From an uncultured Pelagibacteraceae bacterium (GTDB taxonomy: Bacteria; Pseudomonadota; Alphaproteobacteria; Pelagibacterales; Pelagibacteraceae): a stretch of 64,000 nucleotides of DNA. Where the stretch lies: positions 1 through 64,000 of the forward strand of contig CACIFV010000002.1 of the NCBI GenBank assembly GCA_902586025.1, written 5' to 3'. The notes beneath the pieces are model-generated. The model worked only from the letters and a program-made list of their open reading frames with translations, did not search any database and had not been told where the DNA came from. A program made the translations under genes and the position numbers. Below, piece after piece: positions 44,369 through 52,536 of this stretch (the first letter of the stretch is position 1; every line of letters begins with the position of its first letter).

Positions 44369-45474
44369 TAAATTTTAACCATATCATCTTTATGTATAAC
44401 TTCAGACTTTGTAACATAGCCTAAAAGATTACTAATTTTGTTAGAATGTTCCCCTTTTATTTTGGATATCTCATCAGATGTAAAACTACTCAATCCTCTA
44501 GCAAATTCTTTGTTATTTTTATCTAAAATTCTAACATGATCACCTTTAACAAATTTTCCTGAAACTTTTCTAATACCTGCAGCTAATAAACTTTTTCCAT
44601 TTTTTAAAGCACTTAAAGCGCCATCATCTATAATAATTTCTCCTTTTGGAGATATAGAACTAATTATCCATTTTTTTCTTGCATCTAGTTTAGAAACTTT
44701 TGGCAAAAACCATGTCCCAGAATTATATTTAAGTATATTTTTAATTGGTCTTTTAATTAAACCATTTGCAATAGCCATATAGCAACCAGAGACTTGACAT
44801 ACTTTTGCAGCATCAATTTTTGTTTTCATTCCACCAGTGCCATATTCGCTTGTGCTTTTATTTGGAAAATTTTCAATTTTAGAATCAATACTCTTTATTT
44901 CTTTAATCAATTTAGCATTTTTATGAATTTTTGGGTTTTTAGAATACAATCCATCAACATCAGACAATAATATTAAGCAATCTGCACCTGATATTTGTGC
45001 AACTCTTGATGCTAATCTGTCATTATCTCCGTATTTAATTTCAGAAGTTGCAATACTATCATTTTCATTAACAACAGGTACAAAATTAAGCTCAAATAAG
45101 TTTTCGAAAGTTCTTTTAGCATTTATAGCTCTTCTTCTTTGTTCAGTATCTTCTAAAGTAATTAGAATTTGAGAAATATTTATTTTATTTGAGCTAAATG
45201 TCTTTTTAAAAAGATTCATTAATTCTATTTGTCCAATTGATGCAACAGCTTGGCTTTTATCAAGCTTTAAAGTTTTTTTATTTAATTGTAATTTTTTACA
45301 CCCTAAAGCAATTGCTCCAGAACTCACTATAACAACGTTCTTTTTAAGTTTTTGTAACTCTTTAATATCTTTAGCAAATTCTAAAAGCCATTTTTCTCTA
45401 ATAATTTTATTGTCATTTATTAATAAAGATGAACCTATTTTTATTACTACAGTTTTGGAATCCTTAAGATACAT
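44368..45474 (-). CDS. proB: Glutamate 5-kinase with PUA domain
   Basis: A 368-residue kinase for the first step of proline synthesis. The amino-acid kinase domain (1-260) shows VVIKIGSSLL, VIVSSGAIALGCK, NENDSIAT, YGDNDRLASRVA and GTGGMKTKIDAAK. A C-terminal PUA domain (about 280-368) follows, as in E. coli ProB. It overlaps the end of obgE by 11 bp. Confidence 0.97.
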   Translation of the reverse strand: MYLKDSKTVVIKIGSSLLINDNKIIREKWLLEFAKDIKELQKLKKNVVIVSSGAIALGCKKLQLNKKTLKLDKSQAVASIGQIELMNLFKKTFSSNKINISQILITLEDTEQRRRAINAKRTFENLFELNFVPVVNENDSIATSEIKYGDNDRLASRVAQISGADCLILLSDVDGLYSKNPKIHKNAKLIKEIKSIDSKIENFPNKSTSEYGTGGMKTKIDAAKVCQVSGCYMAIANGLIKRPIKNILKYNSGTWFLPKVSKLDARKKWIISSISPKGEIIIDDGALSALKNGKSLLAAGIRKVSGKFVKGDHVRILDKNNKEFARGLSSFTSDEISKIKGEHSNKISNLLGYVTKSEVIHKDDMVKI

Positions 45475-46447
45475 AGTTTACCAACTTTGACTTTATATCT
45501 GATATTGATTTTTTATCCATTGTTGACATTAAAAAGATATTTTTTTTTAATTTATTCTTAAGTTTTTTTATCTTCTCTTTTTTTTCTTCTTCATCTATTA
45601 AGTCAGTTTTATTTAAAACTACTATTTCTTTTTTTTTAACTAAATCTTTACTGTATTTTGATAATTCTTTTCTGACTTGATTGTAAGAAATAAATAAATC
45701 ATCTTCAGTTATATCTATTAAATGCAGCAAAGTTTTGCACCTTTCTATATGTTTTAAAAACTTTATCCCAAGACCAGTTCCGGTATGAGCGCCCTCAATT
45801 AAGCCTGGTATATCTGCTAAAGTAACTTCTTTGTCATCATAACTAGCAACACCAAGATTTGGATTAATTGTAGTAAATTTATAGTTTGCTATTTTTGGAT
45901 TTGCACTCGTCATTGATGCAAGCAAGCTGGATTTCCCAGCATTGGGCAATCCTATGATACCGATATCAGCAATTGTTTTTAGTTGAAGCCAAATCCAAAA
46001 TTCCTCTCCTTGACCCCCTTTTGTAAATTTCTTTGGGGCTCTATTGGTTGAGGACTTAAATCTTGTATTTCCAAATCCTCCTTTACCTCCGCTTGCTACT
46101 AAAAATTCCTCTTTCTGACTTTTAAAATCATAAATAAGTGTTTTATTATCTTCTTCAAATACTTGTGTTCCTAAAGGTACTTTTAAATATAAATCTTCAC
46201 CACCTTTCCCAGTTTTGTTTTTTCCGCTGCCATCCTTTCCTCTTTCAGCTTTGAAGTGTTGTTGATACCTATAATCAATCAAAGTATTAAGATTTCTTTC
46301 ACTTATAAGAATTACAGATCCTCCTTTCCCTCCATCGCCGCCATCAGGACCACCAAACTCTACAAATTTTTCCCTACGAAAGCTTGGAGATCCTGACCCT
46401 CCGTTGCCAGCTTTTACATATATCTTAACTTGATCTAGAAATTTCAT
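45464..46447 (-). CDS. obgE: Obg/CgtA GTPase
   Basis: A 327-residue ribosome-associated GTPase important in 50S assembly and growth control. The Gly-rich Obg fold (1-158; GNGGSGSPSFRREKFVEFGG, GKGGFGN) precedes a G domain with GLPNAGKSSLL, DIPGLIEGAH and NKTDL. The extended C-terminal domain of some Obg proteins is absent, as is usual in shorter alphaproteobacterial forms. Encoded with rplU and rpmA, its typical partners. Confidence 0.97.
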   Translation of the reverse strand: MKFLDQVKIYVKAGNGGSGSPSFRREKFVEFGGPDGGDGGKGGSVILISERNLNTLIDYRYQQHFKAERGKDGSGKNKTGKGGEDLYLKVPLGTQVFEEDNKTLIYDFKSQKEEFLVASGGKGGFGNTRFKSSTNRAPKKFTKGGQGEEFWIWLQLKTIADIGIIGLPNAGKSSLLASMTSANPKIANYKFTTINPNLGVASYDDKEVTLADIPGLIEGAHTGTGLGIKFLKHIERCKTLLHLIDITEDDLFISYNQVRKELSKYSKDLVKKKEIVVLNKTDLIDEEEKKEKIKKLKNKLKKNIFLMSTMDKKSISDIKSKLVNYVS

Positions 46448-46474
46448 ATAACAACTATGTGAGTGTTGTATTTA

Positions 46475-46729
46475 TTAATTGGGCTTTACAGAAACGTAAG
46501 TTCTATCAGATTTTGATTTTTTAAACTCTACTTTACCTTTAACAACTGAAAAAATCGAATGGTCTTTACCCATGCCAACATTTTCTCCAGGAAATATTTT
46601 AGTTCCCCTTTGTCTTACAATAATGTTGCCGGGCACAACCATCTCGCCACCATATTTTTTCACACCCAGTCTACGACCTGCACTATCTCTTCCGTTTCTT
46701 GACGATCCACCTGCTTTTTTCGTTGCCAT
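46475..46729 (-). CDS. rpmA: 50S ribosomal protein L27
   Basis: An 84-residue L27, whose N terminus reaches the peptidyl-transferase centre. [20 protein letters not shown] and [14 protein letters not shown] are diagnostic. It lies 10 bp after rplU and 27 bp before obgE. The N terminus lacks the cleavable extension found in Firmicutes. Confidence 0.98.
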   Translation of the reverse strand: MATKKAGGSSRNGRDSAGRRLGVKKYGGEMVVPGNIIVRQRGTKIFPGENVGMGKDHSIFSVVKGKVEFKKSKSDRTYVSVKPN

Positions 46730-46739
46730 AAATTACTTT

Positions 46740-47141
46740 TTATTTAGCTGCTTTCCTAGTTTCAACTGTTTTTTTTGATGGTATTTCTTTTCTTTTTTCT
46801 GCTTCAGAAATAACTTTACCATCTTTTGAATAGATTTTACTTATTTTTACCATTGTAAATTTTTGTCTATGACCATTTTTTCTTCTGGAATTTTGCCTTC
46901 TCCTTTTTTTAAAAATAAGAACTGTTCTATTTTTTCCATTTTTTATTAATTCAGCTTCAACTTTAGCTCCACTAATTGTCGGCTCTCCTAACTCTAAATT
47001 TTTATCATCTCCATAAGCTAGTATTTCATTAAACTCTATTTTTGAGTTTTCTTTTGAATCTTCGAGTTTTTCAATTTTAAGAATCTCTCCAGCTTTAACT
47101 TTATATTGTTTACCACCTGTTTGAATTACTGCGAATGACAT
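46740..47141 (-). CDS. rplU: 50S ribosomal protein L21
   Basis: A 133-residue L21. The first ~103 residues carry the family pattern: FAVIQTGGKQYKVKAGEIL, GAKVEAELIKNGKNRTVLIFKKR-type wording (VLIFKKRRRQNSRRKNGHRQ) and TMVKISKI. A basic tail of ~30 residues extends it. It leads the minus-strand operon rplU-rpmA-obgE-proB-proA-nadD-rsfS-ctpA-rppH. Confidence 0.97.
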   Translation of the reverse strand: MSFAVIQTGGKQYKVKAGEILKIEKLEDSKENSKIEFNEILAYGDDKNLELGEPTISGAKVEAELIKNGKNRTVLIFKKRRRQNSRRKNGHRQKFTMVKISKIYSKDGKVISEAEKRKEIPSKKTVETRKAAK

Positions 47142-47171
47142 AGTTAGACTTAATTTTTATAGTGAGCAATA

Positions 47172-47195
47172 TAGTCCGGGTTGTATTATAGTCAA
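47172..47195 (-). promoter_or_regulatory. Candidate promoter of the rplU operon
   Basis: Upstream of rplU the minus strand has a perfect TATAAT (47190-47185) and, overlapping it, TTGACT (47195-47190), which could be a -35 for a weaker ATATTG-type box 17 bp on. If TATAAT is the -10, the leader is about 35 nt. The -35 partner for TATAAT is poor, so which box is used is undecided. Confidence 0.5.
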
Positions 47196-47205
47196 GTTTA
47201 ATAAC

Positions 47206-47925
47206 TTAAAAATTATCCTTTAAATCCCGCAATTTTTTGAAATTTTCTAGATCGTTTGACTTAAGAAAAATGTTACAATTAAGTTCTTCACCAATCGTCG
47301 ATGGCATACTAGTTTTACCTTGTTTAATTTTTTCTTTAATTTCTCTAATTTTGTTTAATAATTCATTGTTATTGGAGTCTTGTGCTAAACAAAATTCAGA
47401 ATTCTTTAAAGTATACTCATGTCCACAATAAATTTTTGTATCTTTATCTAAATTTTTTAAAACTTGTAATGAGTAATACATTTGCTCATAACTTCCTTCA
47501 AAAATTCTTCCACATCCCAAGGAGAATAAAGTATCTCCTGTAAAAATTAATTTATTTTTAAAAAAATGAAAACAGATGTGACCTATTGTATGACCTGGGA
47601 CATGATAGATTTTTGCTTCAAAAATATCTTCTTTCCAAATTTCACCGTCATTCAAGCAAATATCAATTTGAGGTATTCTACTTTTATCTCCAATATAACC
47701 TACTACTTCTGCATGAAATTTTTTTTTTAATTCCTCATTCCCGCCAACATGGTCATTATGATGATGTGTATTTAATATATATTTTAAATTTAATTTATTT
47801 CTCTCTAAATAATTTATAATTGGATCTGCTTCACCAGGATCAATAACACAACAATTTCTATTAGCTTCATTAATTAAAATGTAAGAAAAATTATCTTCCA
47901 GACACTTTATAATTTCTACTTTCAT
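47206..47925 (-). CDS. gloB: Hydroxyacylglutathione hydrolase (glyoxalase II)
   Basis: A 239-residue metallo-beta-lactamase-fold thioesterase that cleaves S-lactoylglutathione. The metal motif THHHNDHVGGN and VPGHTIGHICFH, the FTGDTLFSLGCGRIFEG segment, and YCGHEYTLKN are all glyoxalase II hallmarks. It begins right at the metW stop and ends the metX-metW-gloB unit; its linkage to methionine genes is unexplained. Confidence 0.94.
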   Translation of the reverse strand: MKVEIIKCLEDNFSYILINEANRNCCVIDPGEADPIINYLERNKLNLKYILNTHHHNDHVGGNEELKKKFHAEVVGYIGDKSRIPQIDICLNDGEIWKEDIFEAKIYHVPGHTIGHICFHFFKNKLIFTGDTLFSLGCGRIFEGSYEQMYYSLQVLKNLDKDTKIYCGHEYTLKNSEFCLAQDSNNNELLNKIREIKEKIKQGKTSMPSTIGEELNCNIFLKSNDLENFKKLRDLKDNF

Positions 47926-48522
47926 TTAACTTTCTATTAAAAATATACCTAAGTGAGAGTCAAGATTTTTATAATTTAAATTTGATTTGTTTATTTCTGA
48001 AATTCGACTTTTTTTTAAAGCAATAGACTTATATATTTTAATATTCTTATTACTGCAAAAATTATAAAAATCTTTAATTGTGCACATATGTAAATTTGGT
48101 GTGTTGTACCACTCATGAGGTAAATTTTCTGTTACAGGCATTGTGCCTTTGAACAATAATTGTAGTCTAACTCTCCAGTAACCAAAATTAGGTATGGTAA
48201 CAATTACTTTTTTTCCTACTTTAAGTAATTCATTAATTACTAATTCAGGATTCAGAAATGCTTGTAATGTTTGGCTTAAAATAACATAATCAAAAGACGA
48301 TTTAGGAAATTGTTTTAAATCGCTTTCAGCATTTCCTTCTATAACAGTTAATCCTTTTGATAAACAATTTTGAACTTTTTCTTTAGAAATTTCTAATCCA
48401 CGAATATCTTTAGTTTTGTTTTCTTGTAAAAATTTCATTAAGTCTCCATTGCCACAACCAACATCGAGGACTCTAGTATTTTCCTCTATCAAATTAGATA
48501 TAATATTAAATTCTTCTTTCAT
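47926..48522 (-). CDS. metW: Methionine biosynthesis protein MetW
   Basis: A 198-residue class I SAM-methyltransferase-like protein. RVLDVGCGNGDLMKFL is the SAM-binding motif; LSQTLQAFLNPELVINELL, IPNFGYWRVRLQLLFKGTMPV-type wording (NFGYWRVRLQLL) and LPHEWYNTPNLHMCTIKDF are MetW-specific. MetW is found beside metX in many proteobacteria and helps homoserine O-acyltransferase function. It overlaps metX by 17 bp, supporting a joint role. Confidence 0.95.
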   Translation of the reverse strand: MKEEFNIISNLIEENTRVLDVGCGNGDLMKFLQENKTKDIRGLEISKEKVQNCLSKGLTVIEGNAESDLKQFPKSSFDYVILSQTLQAFLNPELVINELLKVGKKVIVTIPNFGYWRVRLQLLFKGTMPVTENLPHEWYNTPNLHMCTIKDFYNFCSNKNIKIYKSIALKKSRISEINKSNLNYKNLDSHLGIFLIES

Positions 48523-49639
48523 TTATAATTTTGTAGGTTGAATTAATATAATCGCCAAGTGTCTTTAGGAAACTTGGAACATCAAGCAAAAATGAGTCAT
48601 GTCCCTTATCAGATTCTATTTCAACAAATCCGACATCTGCACCAATAGAATTTAATGCAATAACTATTTCTCTATTCTCCGATGTTGGATACAACCAATC
48701 TGATGTAAATGATATTACAAAAAATTTTGTTTTAGTTTTTTTGAATGCATCAGATAAATTTCCTTTGTATTGTTTGGATAAGTCAAAATAATCCATTGCA
48801 CGAGTTATATATAGATAACTATTAGCATCAAATCTATCAACAAACACAGATCCTTGGTATCTAAGATAACTCTCAATTTGAAAATCTGCCTCAAATCCAT
48901 ATCTTAGGCTATCCCTATCTTGCAATTTTCTTCCAAATTTTTCCTGCAATCCTTTTTCAGATAGATAAGTAATATGTGCTGCCATTCTTGCTACTGCTAA
49001 ACCTTTGTCAGGATTTAATTTGTAATTACTATAAAATCCATTTTCCCACTTACTGTCAGCCATAATTGCTTGTCTTCCTAATTCATTAAACGCTATGTTT
49101 TGTGCCGAGTGACTAGATGTGCAAGCAATCGGTATTGCGAGTTTTGCTTTATCTGGAAAATTGGCAACAAATTGTAGTACTTGCATTCCACCCATTGAAC
49201 CACCTACTACAGCAAAAAGTTTTTCAATTTCTAAATATTTAACTAGCTCATATTGAGCGTTAACCATGTCGTTAATAGTTATAATTGGAAAATCAGTTCC
49301 TATTTGTTTACCAGTGGACTCATTTATTGTACTAGGTCCGTAAGATCCCATGCAGCCTCCCATAACGTTTGCACAAATCACAAAAAATTTATTTGTATCA
49401 ATTGGCTTATTTTCTCCAACAACATAACTCCACCAACCATCTTTATTTGTTATTGGGTTTTTTCCAGAAACATATTGATCTCCAGTCAAAGCATGGAAAA
49501 CTAATATTGCATTACTTTTTTCATTGTTTAATTTCCCATATGTCTCATATGCTATTGGAAAGTTATTAATTTCCTTACCACAATCCAATTTAAGGGGATT
49601 AGATATAATTATTTTTTTTGTATCAATATTCTTATTCAT
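48506..49639 (-). CDS. metX: Homoserine O-acetyltransferase (or O-succinyltransferase)
   Basis: A 377-residue alpha/beta-hydrolase-fold acyltransferase that activates homoserine for sulfur addition in methionine synthesis. Ser148 in VVGGSMGGMQ is the nucleophile; LVFHALTGDQY, NVMGGCMGSYGP and SDKGHDSFLLD (catalytic His) are present. MetX-fold enzymes may use acetyl- or succinyl-CoA and this cannot be settled by eye. A SAM-II aptamer and a good promoter precede it, so end-product repression by SAM is expected. Confidence 0.93.
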   Translation of the reverse strand: MNKNIDTKKIIISNPLKLDCGKEINNFPIAYETYGKLNNEKSNAILVFHALTGDQYVSGKNPITNKDGWWSYVVGENKPIDTNKFFVICANVMGGCMGSYGPSTINESTGKQIGTDFPIITINDMVNAQYELVKYLEIEKLFAVVGGSMGGMQVLQFVANFPDKAKLAIPIACTSSHSAQNIAFNELGRQAIMADSKWENGFYSNYKLNPDKGLAVARMAAHITYLSEKGLQEKFGRKLQDRDSLRYGFEADFQIESYLRYQGSVFVDRFDANSYLYITRAMDYFDLSKQYKGNLSDAFKKTKTKFFVISFTSDWLYPTSENREIVIALNSIGADVGFVEIESDKGHDSFLLDVPSFLKTLGDYINSTYKIINERRI

Positions 49640-49673
49640 AATAATTGTGCTGATTGAATTGTGAGAAAAAAAA

Positions 49674-49726
49674 CATTTTAGCGGTTTTTTTATAGCGCTC
49701 GCAATTCAGTATAAATCAGCGCATGC
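49674..49726 (-). promoter_or_regulatory. SAM-II riboswitch upstream of metX
   Basis: On the minus strand the leader reads GCGCTGATTTA (49722-49712), then ATTGC, then AGCGC (49699-49695), an A-rich stretch, and GCTAAAATG (49682-49674). The 5-bp stem GCGCT/AGCGC with TGATTTA in the loop, ATTGC before the closing strand, and the 3' GCTAAA are the conserved core of the SAM-II aptamer, which occurs before met genes in alphaproteobacteria. SAM-V shares much of this core, but the layout is closer to SAM-II as I recall it. A run of eight U (49673-49666) follows at once, suggesting transcription termination. The pseudoknot pairs are less clear by eye. Confidence 0.85.
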
Positions 49727-49728
49727 AG

Positions 49729-49757
49729 CTTTTACTTCAAAGGAATTTATATGTCAA
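49729..49757 (-). promoter_or_regulatory. metX promoter
   Basis: A perfect -35 box TTGACA (49757-49752) is followed after 17 bp by TAAAAG (49734-49729, four of six matches). The predicted start near 49722 is the first base of the SAM-II P1 stem, so promoter and aptamer support each other. Confidence 0.7.
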
Positions 49758-49819
49758 ATATTGCTCAATTAATTATTGTTTTATCTAGTTAAAAGACTAT
49801 TTATAGTGAAATATTTATT

Positions 49820-50902
49820 ATGACATTGCTAAGATTTAAAAACATAAAGTTACAGAGTTACAAACCAGGAAAATCCTTATTGGCTGGTAATAAAAATATT
49901 ATTAAATTATCTGCAAATGAATCTGCTTTAGGTGTTAGTAAAAATGTCGAAAAAATTGTTAAGTCTAAATTTGATATATCAAAATATCCAGACAGTAAAT
50001 TTTTGGAGTTAACACAAAAAATATCAAAGAAGTATGGTTGTGATAAATCTAAGATAATTTGTGGCTCTGGCTCTGATGAAGTAATTCAAATGCTTTGTCA
50101 ATTATTCCTTAGAGAAAATGATGAAGTTGTTGTTCCTCAGTACAGTTTCCTCATGTATAGGATATACTCCAAAATCGTTGGGGCAAATGTAAAATTAGCT
50201 AAAGAAATTAATTTTAAAGTTTCAGTTAAAGAAATTCTTAAAAAGACATCAAAAAAAACAAAAATTGTTTTTATTGCAAATCCAAATAATCCAACAGGCA
50301 CTTATTTAACAAAAAACGAGCTATTAGACTTAAGGAGAAAATTAAATAAAAATATTTTATTGGTTGTTGATGATGCATATTTTGAATATATGAAGAATAA
50401 GGATTACAAATCAGGAATTGATTTATTTAAAAACTCTAAAAATGTATTTATTTTAAGAACATTTTCAAAAATCTATGGTCTAGCTTCATTAAGGATAGGC
50501 TGGGGATACGGTGATAAATCTATAATTAAAGAATTATATAAAATTAAACCACCTTTTAACGTAAATAAATTTGCTCAAATTTGTGCTGTTGAGTCACTTA
50601 AAGACAATAAATTTGTTAAAAAGTCAGTAATACATAATCTTAAATGGTGCAAAAAAATTAAAAATGAGATGTTAAAATATAATATTAGTACAAACAAAAT
50701 ATCTGGAAATTTCTTTTTATTAGATTTCAAAAAAGCAAAATTTACCGCAGATACAACTTTAAAAAAATTACAGAAATATGGAATTATACTAAGAGAAATG
50801 AATTCATATGGCATAGAAAACTGTCTAAGACTTACAATTGGCAACACAAAAGAAAACCAAATATTCCTTAAAAGAATGAATACTATTTTTAAAAATGTTT
50901 AA
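49820..50902 (+). CDS. hisC: Histidinol-phosphate aminotransferase
   Basis: A 360-residue fold-type I PLP aminotransferase. LSANESALGVS at the N terminus, ANPNNPTGTY, DDAYFEY and Lys217 in RTFSKIYGLASLRIGW are typical of HisC. Next to a prephenate dehydrogenase gene it could also serve as the tyrosine/phenylalanine aminotransferase, as HisC homologues often do; the pairing argues for an aromatic role in addition to or instead of histidine synthesis. It overlaps the next gene by 8 bp. Confidence 0.9.
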   Translation: MTLLRFKNIKLQSYKPGKSLLAGNKNIIKLSANESALGVSKNVEKIVKSKFDISKYPDSKFLELTQKISKKYGCDKSKIICGSGSDEVIQMLCQLFLRENDEVVVPQYSFLMYRIYSKIVGANVKLAKEINFKVSVKEILKKTSKKTKIVFIANPNNPTGTYLTKNELLDLRRKLNKNILLVVDDAYFEYMKNKDYKSGIDLFKNSKNVFILRTFSKIYGLASLRIGWGYGDKSIIKELYKIKPPFNVNKFAQICAVESLKDNKFVKKSVIHNLKWCKKIKNEMLKYNISTNKISGNFFLLDFKKAKFTADTTLKKLQKYGIILREMNSYGIENCLRLTIGNTKENQIFLKRMNTIFKNV

Positions 50903-51788
50903 TAATATTCTTATTATTGGTTGTGGATTGATAGGCTCGTCAATATTAAAGGCGTCAATACAAAAAAAAATTTCTAAAAATTTTTTTGTATTTGAAAAAT
51001 CTAAAAAATATAAATCTATTATTAAAAAATTTAACAAAAAAATTAAATTTTTAACAAGGTTAGATAAAAATTTAAAACAAATTGATCTTGTGATTTTAAG
51101 CACTCCTATGAGTGAATATCCTAAATTTTTTTCGCCATTAAATAAAAATCTCAATCATAATTCAATTATAACTGACGTTGGTTCAACAAAAAAAAATCTA
51201 ATTTCTTTAAAAAAAAAAAAATTATCAAAAAATCTTGATTGGGTGATGGGTCATCCTATCTCAGGATCCGAAGTTAGTGGGCCAAAATATGGTAATGCCA
51301 ATTTGTTCAAAAACAAGTGGTGCATAATAATAAAAGATAAAAATGTTCTAAAACAAAAAAAAGTAGAGAGATTTTGGAAATCTTTAGGATCTAAAATAAT
51401 TATTATGAACCCTGATGATCATGATAAAATTTTTTCAGTCACTAGCCATCTACCTCACTTGATTGCATACAATTTAATAAAAACTGCTCAGGATTTTCAG
51501 AAAAAAAAGAATAAAAATTTGATTAAATTTAGTGCTGGTGGATTAAGAGATTTCTCAAGAATTGCTGCATCCAACGAAATAATGTGGAGAGATATATTTT
51601 TCGAGAATAAAACTAATATGATTGAAGCAATAAATCTTTTTATGAAAAATTTAAAAGATTTTAAGAAGAATATAAGCAAGAAAGAAAATTCAAAGATAAT
51701 AAAAAAATTAATCAATTCGAAAGTAGTAAGAAAACAAATAATTTCTCAAAAACAAGATATTTCTAAACCTGATTTTGGTCGAGAATAA
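50895..51788 (+). CDS. tyrC: Prephenate (or arogenate) dehydrogenase
   Basis: A 297-residue TyrA-family dehydrogenase that oxidatively decarboxylates prephenate or arogenate toward tyrosine. IIGCGLIGSSILKAS binds NAD, LSTPMSEYPKF and MGHPISGSEVSGP follow, and VTSHLPHLIAYNL carries the conserved His. Cyclohexadienyl dehydrogenase naming (tyrC) is by analogy with hisC-linked homologues; tyrA is an equal alternative. The coding strand holds a run of 13 A at 51209-51221 (codons LKKKKL). It is Lys-rich even for this genome. Confidence 0.9.
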   Translation: MFNNILIIGCGLIGSSILKASIQKKISKNFFVFEKSKKYKSIIKKFNKKIKFLTRLDKNLKQIDLVILSTPMSEYPKFFSPLNKNLNHNSIITDVGSTKKNLISLKKKKLSKNLDWVMGHPISGSEVSGPKYGNANLFKNKWCIIIKDKNVLKQKKVERFWKSLGSKIIIMNPDDHDKIFSVTSHLPHLIAYNLIKTAQDFQKKKNKNLIKFSAGGLRDFSRIAASNEIMWRDIFFENKTNMIEAINLFMKNLKDFKKNISKKENSKIIKKLINSKVVRKQIISQKQDISKPDFGRE

Positions 51789-51789
51789 T

Positions 51790-52536
51790 TCAGATCCTTG
51801 TTATTTTCTTTACATCTAATTTCGCAGTTTCTTTAATTAGTTTTATCGTTTTTTTAATTGGCATTATGATCACTCTTTTTTTTGGACCATAAGCGTGAAT
51901 AAGATCATTTGTATTGATGCATATAGCAACATGTCCTTTCCAAAAAATAATATCACCTTTTTTAAATTTTTTTTTGGATCCTACACCTTTTTTTAATTTA
52001 ACTTGATCAATCGTATCTCTTGGAAAAAAATTATTATTAAATTTATAAAATATTTGTAATAGAGCTGAACAATCAATTCCTTCGAATGTTTTTCCACCCC
52101 ATTTATATTTACAATTTAGAAAATTTTTAAATATCTTTACAAAATCAGAATTTTTTTTTTGGATTGGAAATACGTCTTTTGATCTTAGCCATTTATCTTT
52201 TTTATACATAATGAAATTTTGATTTGTTTTTAAAATTTGTATTTTGCTCGTAAATGGTAAAAACTTATTTGATTTTTCTCTTTTATTACCCAAATAAATT
52301 CTAGCTTTTAAAATTCCAACTTTGTGAGTTGGATTGAATTTTTTGTAGCTATCAATTTTTTTTATAAAGCCCGAATATTTGTCATATGAAGTCTTTATTT
52401 TAAAATAATTTTTTTTTTTACTAATTATTTTAAAACTCTCACCATAGATAAGTTGAGAGCTAATATTAGAGTTCTTCTTTGGTTTCTCTAATATATCAAC
52501 AAAAGGCTCTTTTAAAAAAAAACTATTTTGCACCAA
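51790..52536 (-). CDS. NlpC/P60 cysteine peptidase with SH3-like domains
   Basis: A 248-residue cell-wall hydrolase. Two bacterial SH3-like segments fill residues 1-125. The catalytic part has Cys156 in EGIDCSALLQ, His202 in KGHVAIC and His214 in DLIHAYG. These enzymes cut gamma-D-glutamyl-diaminopimelate bonds in muropeptides. No signal peptide is visible, so it probably works on imported cytosolic muropeptides, which fits with the AmpG-like permease encoded just before it (14-bp overlap). Confidence 0.9.
   Translation of the reverse strand: MVQNSFFLKEPFVDILEKPKKNSNISSQLIYGESFKIISKKKNYFKIKTSYDKYSGFIKKIDSYKKFNPTHKVGILKARIYLGNKREKSNKFLPFTSKIQILKTNQNFIMYKKDKWLRSKDVFPIQKKNSDFVKIFKNFLNCKYKWGGKTFEGIDCSALLQIFYKFNNNFFPRDTIDQVKLKKGVGSKKKFKKGDIIFWKGHVAICINTNDLIHAYGPKKRVIIMPIKKTIKLIKETAKLDVKKITRI

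Noticed and set aside
49640..49673. Second, tandem SAM-V aptamer between the SAM-II aptamer and metX
   Set aside because: The remaining ~34 bases lack a second copy of the stem and of the GCTAAA core.
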